This document shows, piece by piece, positions 20,731 through 22,623 of a DNA stretch of 22,623 nt. The translations under genes were made by a program, and so were the position numbers. Position 1 is the first letter of the stretch; each line of letters begins with the position of its first letter. The notes under the pieces were generated by a model. It saw only the letters and a list, made by a program, of their open reading frames with translations. It was not told where the DNA came from and searched no databases. The stretch is from positions 1-22,623 of the forward strand of contig CAJTML010000017.1 of assembly GCA_910577495.1 (NCBI GenBank), in the 5' to 3' direction. Origin of the DNA: an uncultured Eggerthellaceae bacterium. Lineage in GTDB: Bacteria > Actinomycetota > Coriobacteriia > Coriobacteriales > Eggerthellaceae.

Positions 20731-21789
20731 ATGAAGACGAAAGATATTCGTACAACAATTGCTGTTGTCATTTTTGTTGTGTTGGCTGCCGGCCTGGTTC
20801 TGGGTGTTTCTTTTGGTACGCTTTCAGGCTTTGGCTGGGGCGATTTTTCGCTGCTGTGCCCGCTGGGAGCGCTGGGCACCATGATTGCTACCAAGACGAT
20901 GATCCCGCGTGCGGTGATCAGCTTGGTGGCCATGATCTTGTTCTTTATCGTGCTGGGTCGTGCATTTTGCGCCTGGGCATGCCCGGTGGGTGTGCTTGAT
21001 CGTCTGCGCGCGTTCTTTCGCTCTCCGAAAAAGCGCAAAGAGCTTGAGCAGGCAAAACATGATGAGATGCTGGCGATTTCTCGCCAAGAGCTTGAGGCGC
21101 GCGGCGTCAGCGTGAAAGGCGCTACGGCTGATGATGGTGCAACGGATGCGGCTTGCACGCACAACTGCAAGACGTGCGGGGGCTGCCAGCCCATCAAGCA
21201 TGGCAAGCTTGACAGCCGTCATGCGGTATTGGGCGGCGCGCTTTTGTCGACGGCCATCTTCGGCTTCCCGGTATTTTGTCTGGTATGCCCGGTTGGTCTG
21301 ACCTTCGCCACGGTGTTGGTGGTATGGCGCTTGTTCTCCGCAGGCGACATGACCTGGTCGGTCATTTTGATCCCGGCACTTTTGGTGGTTGAGCTGGTGC
21401 TGCTGCGTAAGTGGTGCACGCGCTTCTGCCCGCTTGCTGGTTTGATGAATCTGTTCTCACGTTTCTCCAAGACGTGGGTGCCCACCATTGACGACTCCAA
21501 GTGTTTGGAGACGGCGAAGGATAGCGCTTGTGGCCGTTGCGCTATGGCATGCGAGGCTGACATCAATATTCGCCATCCTGAATTTGGCGAGCGCACCATG
21601 GCTGACTGTACCCGTTGTCGTGCGTGTATTGATGCGTGCCCGACCAAGGCTATCTCGATGCCGTTTTTGGTGCGTGCGGGTCACAAAGTGACGCTTGCAG
21701 ATGCTGAGCACGAGGTGCTTGAGGGCGTGCAGCAGGTGGAGCAACGAGCTGAGGCTGCGCTCCATCCGCTTGATAAAGCAGGTGAGTAA
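20731..21789 (+). CDS. NapH-like membrane ferredoxin
   Basis: 352 residues with GTAGGGGG before the start. Membrane helices alternate with C-x3-C-P motifs typical of NapH/CcoG proteins: C80-AWA-C84-P and C229-TRF-C233-P; C183-LV-C186-P is an additional variant and C43-P stands alone near helix 2. A cysteine group C142/146/149/152 lies in the cytosolic loop after a charged segment of about 45 residues. Two C-terminal [4Fe-4S] sites use C258/267/270/274 and C293/296/299/303. NapH is thought to oxidise quinol and pass electrons to NapG. The next gene starts one base after the stop, so the set is probably a single operon of redox carriers. Confidence 0.88.
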   Translation: MKTKDIRTTIAVVIFVVLAAGLVLGVSFGTLSGFGWGDFSLLCPLGALGTMIATKTMIPRAVISLVAMILFFIVLGRAFCAWACPVGVLDRLRAFFRSPKKRKELEQAKHDEMLAISRQELEARGVSVKGATADDGATDAACTHNCKTCGGCQPIKHGKLDSRHAVLGGALLSTAIFGFPVFCLVCPVGLTFATVLVVWRLFSAGDMTWSVILIPALLVVELVLLRKWCTRFCPLAGLMNLFSRFSKTWVPTIDDSKCLETAKDSACGRCAMACEADINIRHPEFGERTMADCTRCRACIDACPTKAISMPFLVRAGHKVTLADAEHEVLEGVQQVEQRAEAALHPLDKAGE

Positions 21790-21790
21790 T

Positions 21791-22623
21791 ATGGCTGTGA
21801 GTGCGCAGACAAATCGCAGTATTATCGGCGCATTTGAGGCTATTGATGGCGTTGCTATTGCGGTGCACCAGGAAAGGTGTGCGAAGGTTCGCAACCGCAA
21901 TGTGACGTGTTTGAAGTGCGCGGATGCGTGTACGTCGGGGTGTATCTCGCTGGTGGATGGCCAGCTGGTGATTGATGCGTCGAAGTGCGTGGGGTGCGGT
22001 ACGTGTGCGACTGTGTGTCCGACGTGTGCGCTGGAGGCGCGCAACCCAACTGATGCGACGCTGCTTGCGCAGTGCCTGGAGCATCGCGCGGGGAACGAAG
22101 TGGTAATTGCGTGCGCGCCGCTGCTTGAAGTGGCTGGCGCGGACGCGGGTGCTGGTGCAGCTGCTGATGAGCTTGCGGCTGGTGCTGCGCTGGAGGACGT
22201 CGCGCGCGTGGTGTGCCTGGGGCGTGTGGATGAGTCGCTGGTGGCGGCGCTTGCGGCCGAGGGCGTGCAGCGCGTGCGTTGCGTGTGCGGTTCGTGCGCG
22301 CAGTGCGACCAGCAGCACGGGCTTGCAACGGCGCAGTTGGTTGCCGAGACCGTAAATGGCCTGCTTGAAGCGTGGGGTAGCGAGGCTCGCATGGAAGTAG
22401 AGCAGGTTGCTACGGGTGACGTGCATTTGGGTAACGCTCCCATTCGCGCGGAGGAGGCTGCGTGCGATGCGGCTGCTGAGGCCGCGGGCGCTGCCGCTGC
22501 CGCGGGCGCGGGCACCGCCGCGCACGCCAACCCAGCGACGACTGCCGCCGCTGGCGCCGCCGCCGCAGGTGCCGCCGCGCCCCTGCGCGTCATGAAAGAT
22601 GGCACGCTGCCGCACTTTCTGCC
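21791..22623 (+). CDS. Ferredoxin-domain protein with an MvhD-like cysteine region (3' end outside window)
   Basis: The frame is open from ATG 21791, one base after the NapH-like stop, to the window end (277 complete codons). An N-terminal cluster site is C40/43/47/51, followed by a classical C66-x2-C69-x2-C72-x3-C76-P ferredoxin motif. The segment from about 139, VVCLGRVDESLVAALAAEGVQRV, then CVCGSCAQC, recalls the MvhD/FlpD-type iron-sulfur subunits that relay electrons in heterodisulfide reductase-linked complexes; this likeness is moderate. Residues about 225-265 are an alanine-rich, low-complexity stretch. No signal peptide is seen, so it is likely cytosolic, on the opposite face from the NapG-like protein. 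It may deliver electrons to or take them from the NapH-like protein. Confidence 0.8.
   Translation, partial: MAVSAQTNRSIIGAFEAIDGVAIAVHQERCAKVRNRNVTCLKCADACTSGCISLVDGQLVIDASKCVGCGTCATVCPTCALEARNPTDATLLAQCLEHRAGNEVVIACAPLLEVAGADAGAGAAADELAAGAALEDVARVVCLGRVDESLVAALAAEGVQRVRCVCGSCAQCDQQHGLATAQLVAETVNGLLEAWGSEARMEVEQVATGDVHLGNAPIRAEEAACDAAAEAAGAAAAAGAGTAAHANPATTAAAGAAAAGAAAPLRVMKDGTLPHFL

Overview
The window looks like a chromosomal segment of an anaerobic, high-GC actinobacterium, most likely an Eggerthellaceae/Coriobacteriia member. This is inferred from gene content: repeated Tat-exported DMSO-reductase-family molybdoenzymes, four-cluster ferredoxin subunits, NrfD/DmsC anchors and a fumarate-reductase-like flavoprotein. 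No rRNA, tRNA, transposase, phage gene or CRISPR array was seen.

Layout. (1) 1-1440: 3' part of an FAD-binding fumarate reductase-like flavoprotein, then a tandem repeat and a terminator. (2) 1583-1964: a 172-bp dispersed repeat (copy A), a GC-rich tandem repeat and a candidate promoter. (3) 1965-4475: an operon of an NrfD-like membrane protein with a helical insertion, a YtrA-type GntR regulator and an SPFH/stomatin-like protein. (4) 4525-10793: a promoter overlapping a perfect palindrome, then a respiratory operon: molybdopterin catalytic subunit, ferredoxin subunit, radical SAM protein, TorD-type chaperone and a ferric-reductase-like haem membrane protein. (5) 10861-11032: copy B of the dispersed repeat, between converging operons. 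(6) 11140-14168, minus strand: a degenerate UvrD-like protein and a coiled-coil protein of unknown function. (7) 14549-19736: a second molybdoenzyme complex with a 1197-residue catalytic subunit, a ferredoxin subunit and a DmsC-like anchor. (8) 19737-20007: a structured non-coding stretch. (9) 20008-22623: a NapG-like ferredoxin, a NapH-like membrane ferredoxin and a third ferredoxin cut by the window end.

How the parts fit. Both catalytic subunits carry twin-arginine signals, so reduction should happen outside the membrane. In complex 2 electrons would pass from menaquinol through the DmsC-like anchor and the ferredoxin subunit to molybdenum. Complex 1 has no such anchor; the haem membrane protein at the operon end is the candidate electron entry point. 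The NapG/NapH-like proteins could form another quinol-to-periplasm route serving either complex. Substrates cannot be read from the sequence.

The most unusual signals are non-coding. The 172-bp repeat is present twice with near-identical arms and a hairpin whose bases differ by paired changes. A possible switch-like RNA fold lies upstream of the NapG-like gene. Among proteins, the degenerate helicase pair and the NrfD-GntR-SPFH operon are the least familiar arrangements.
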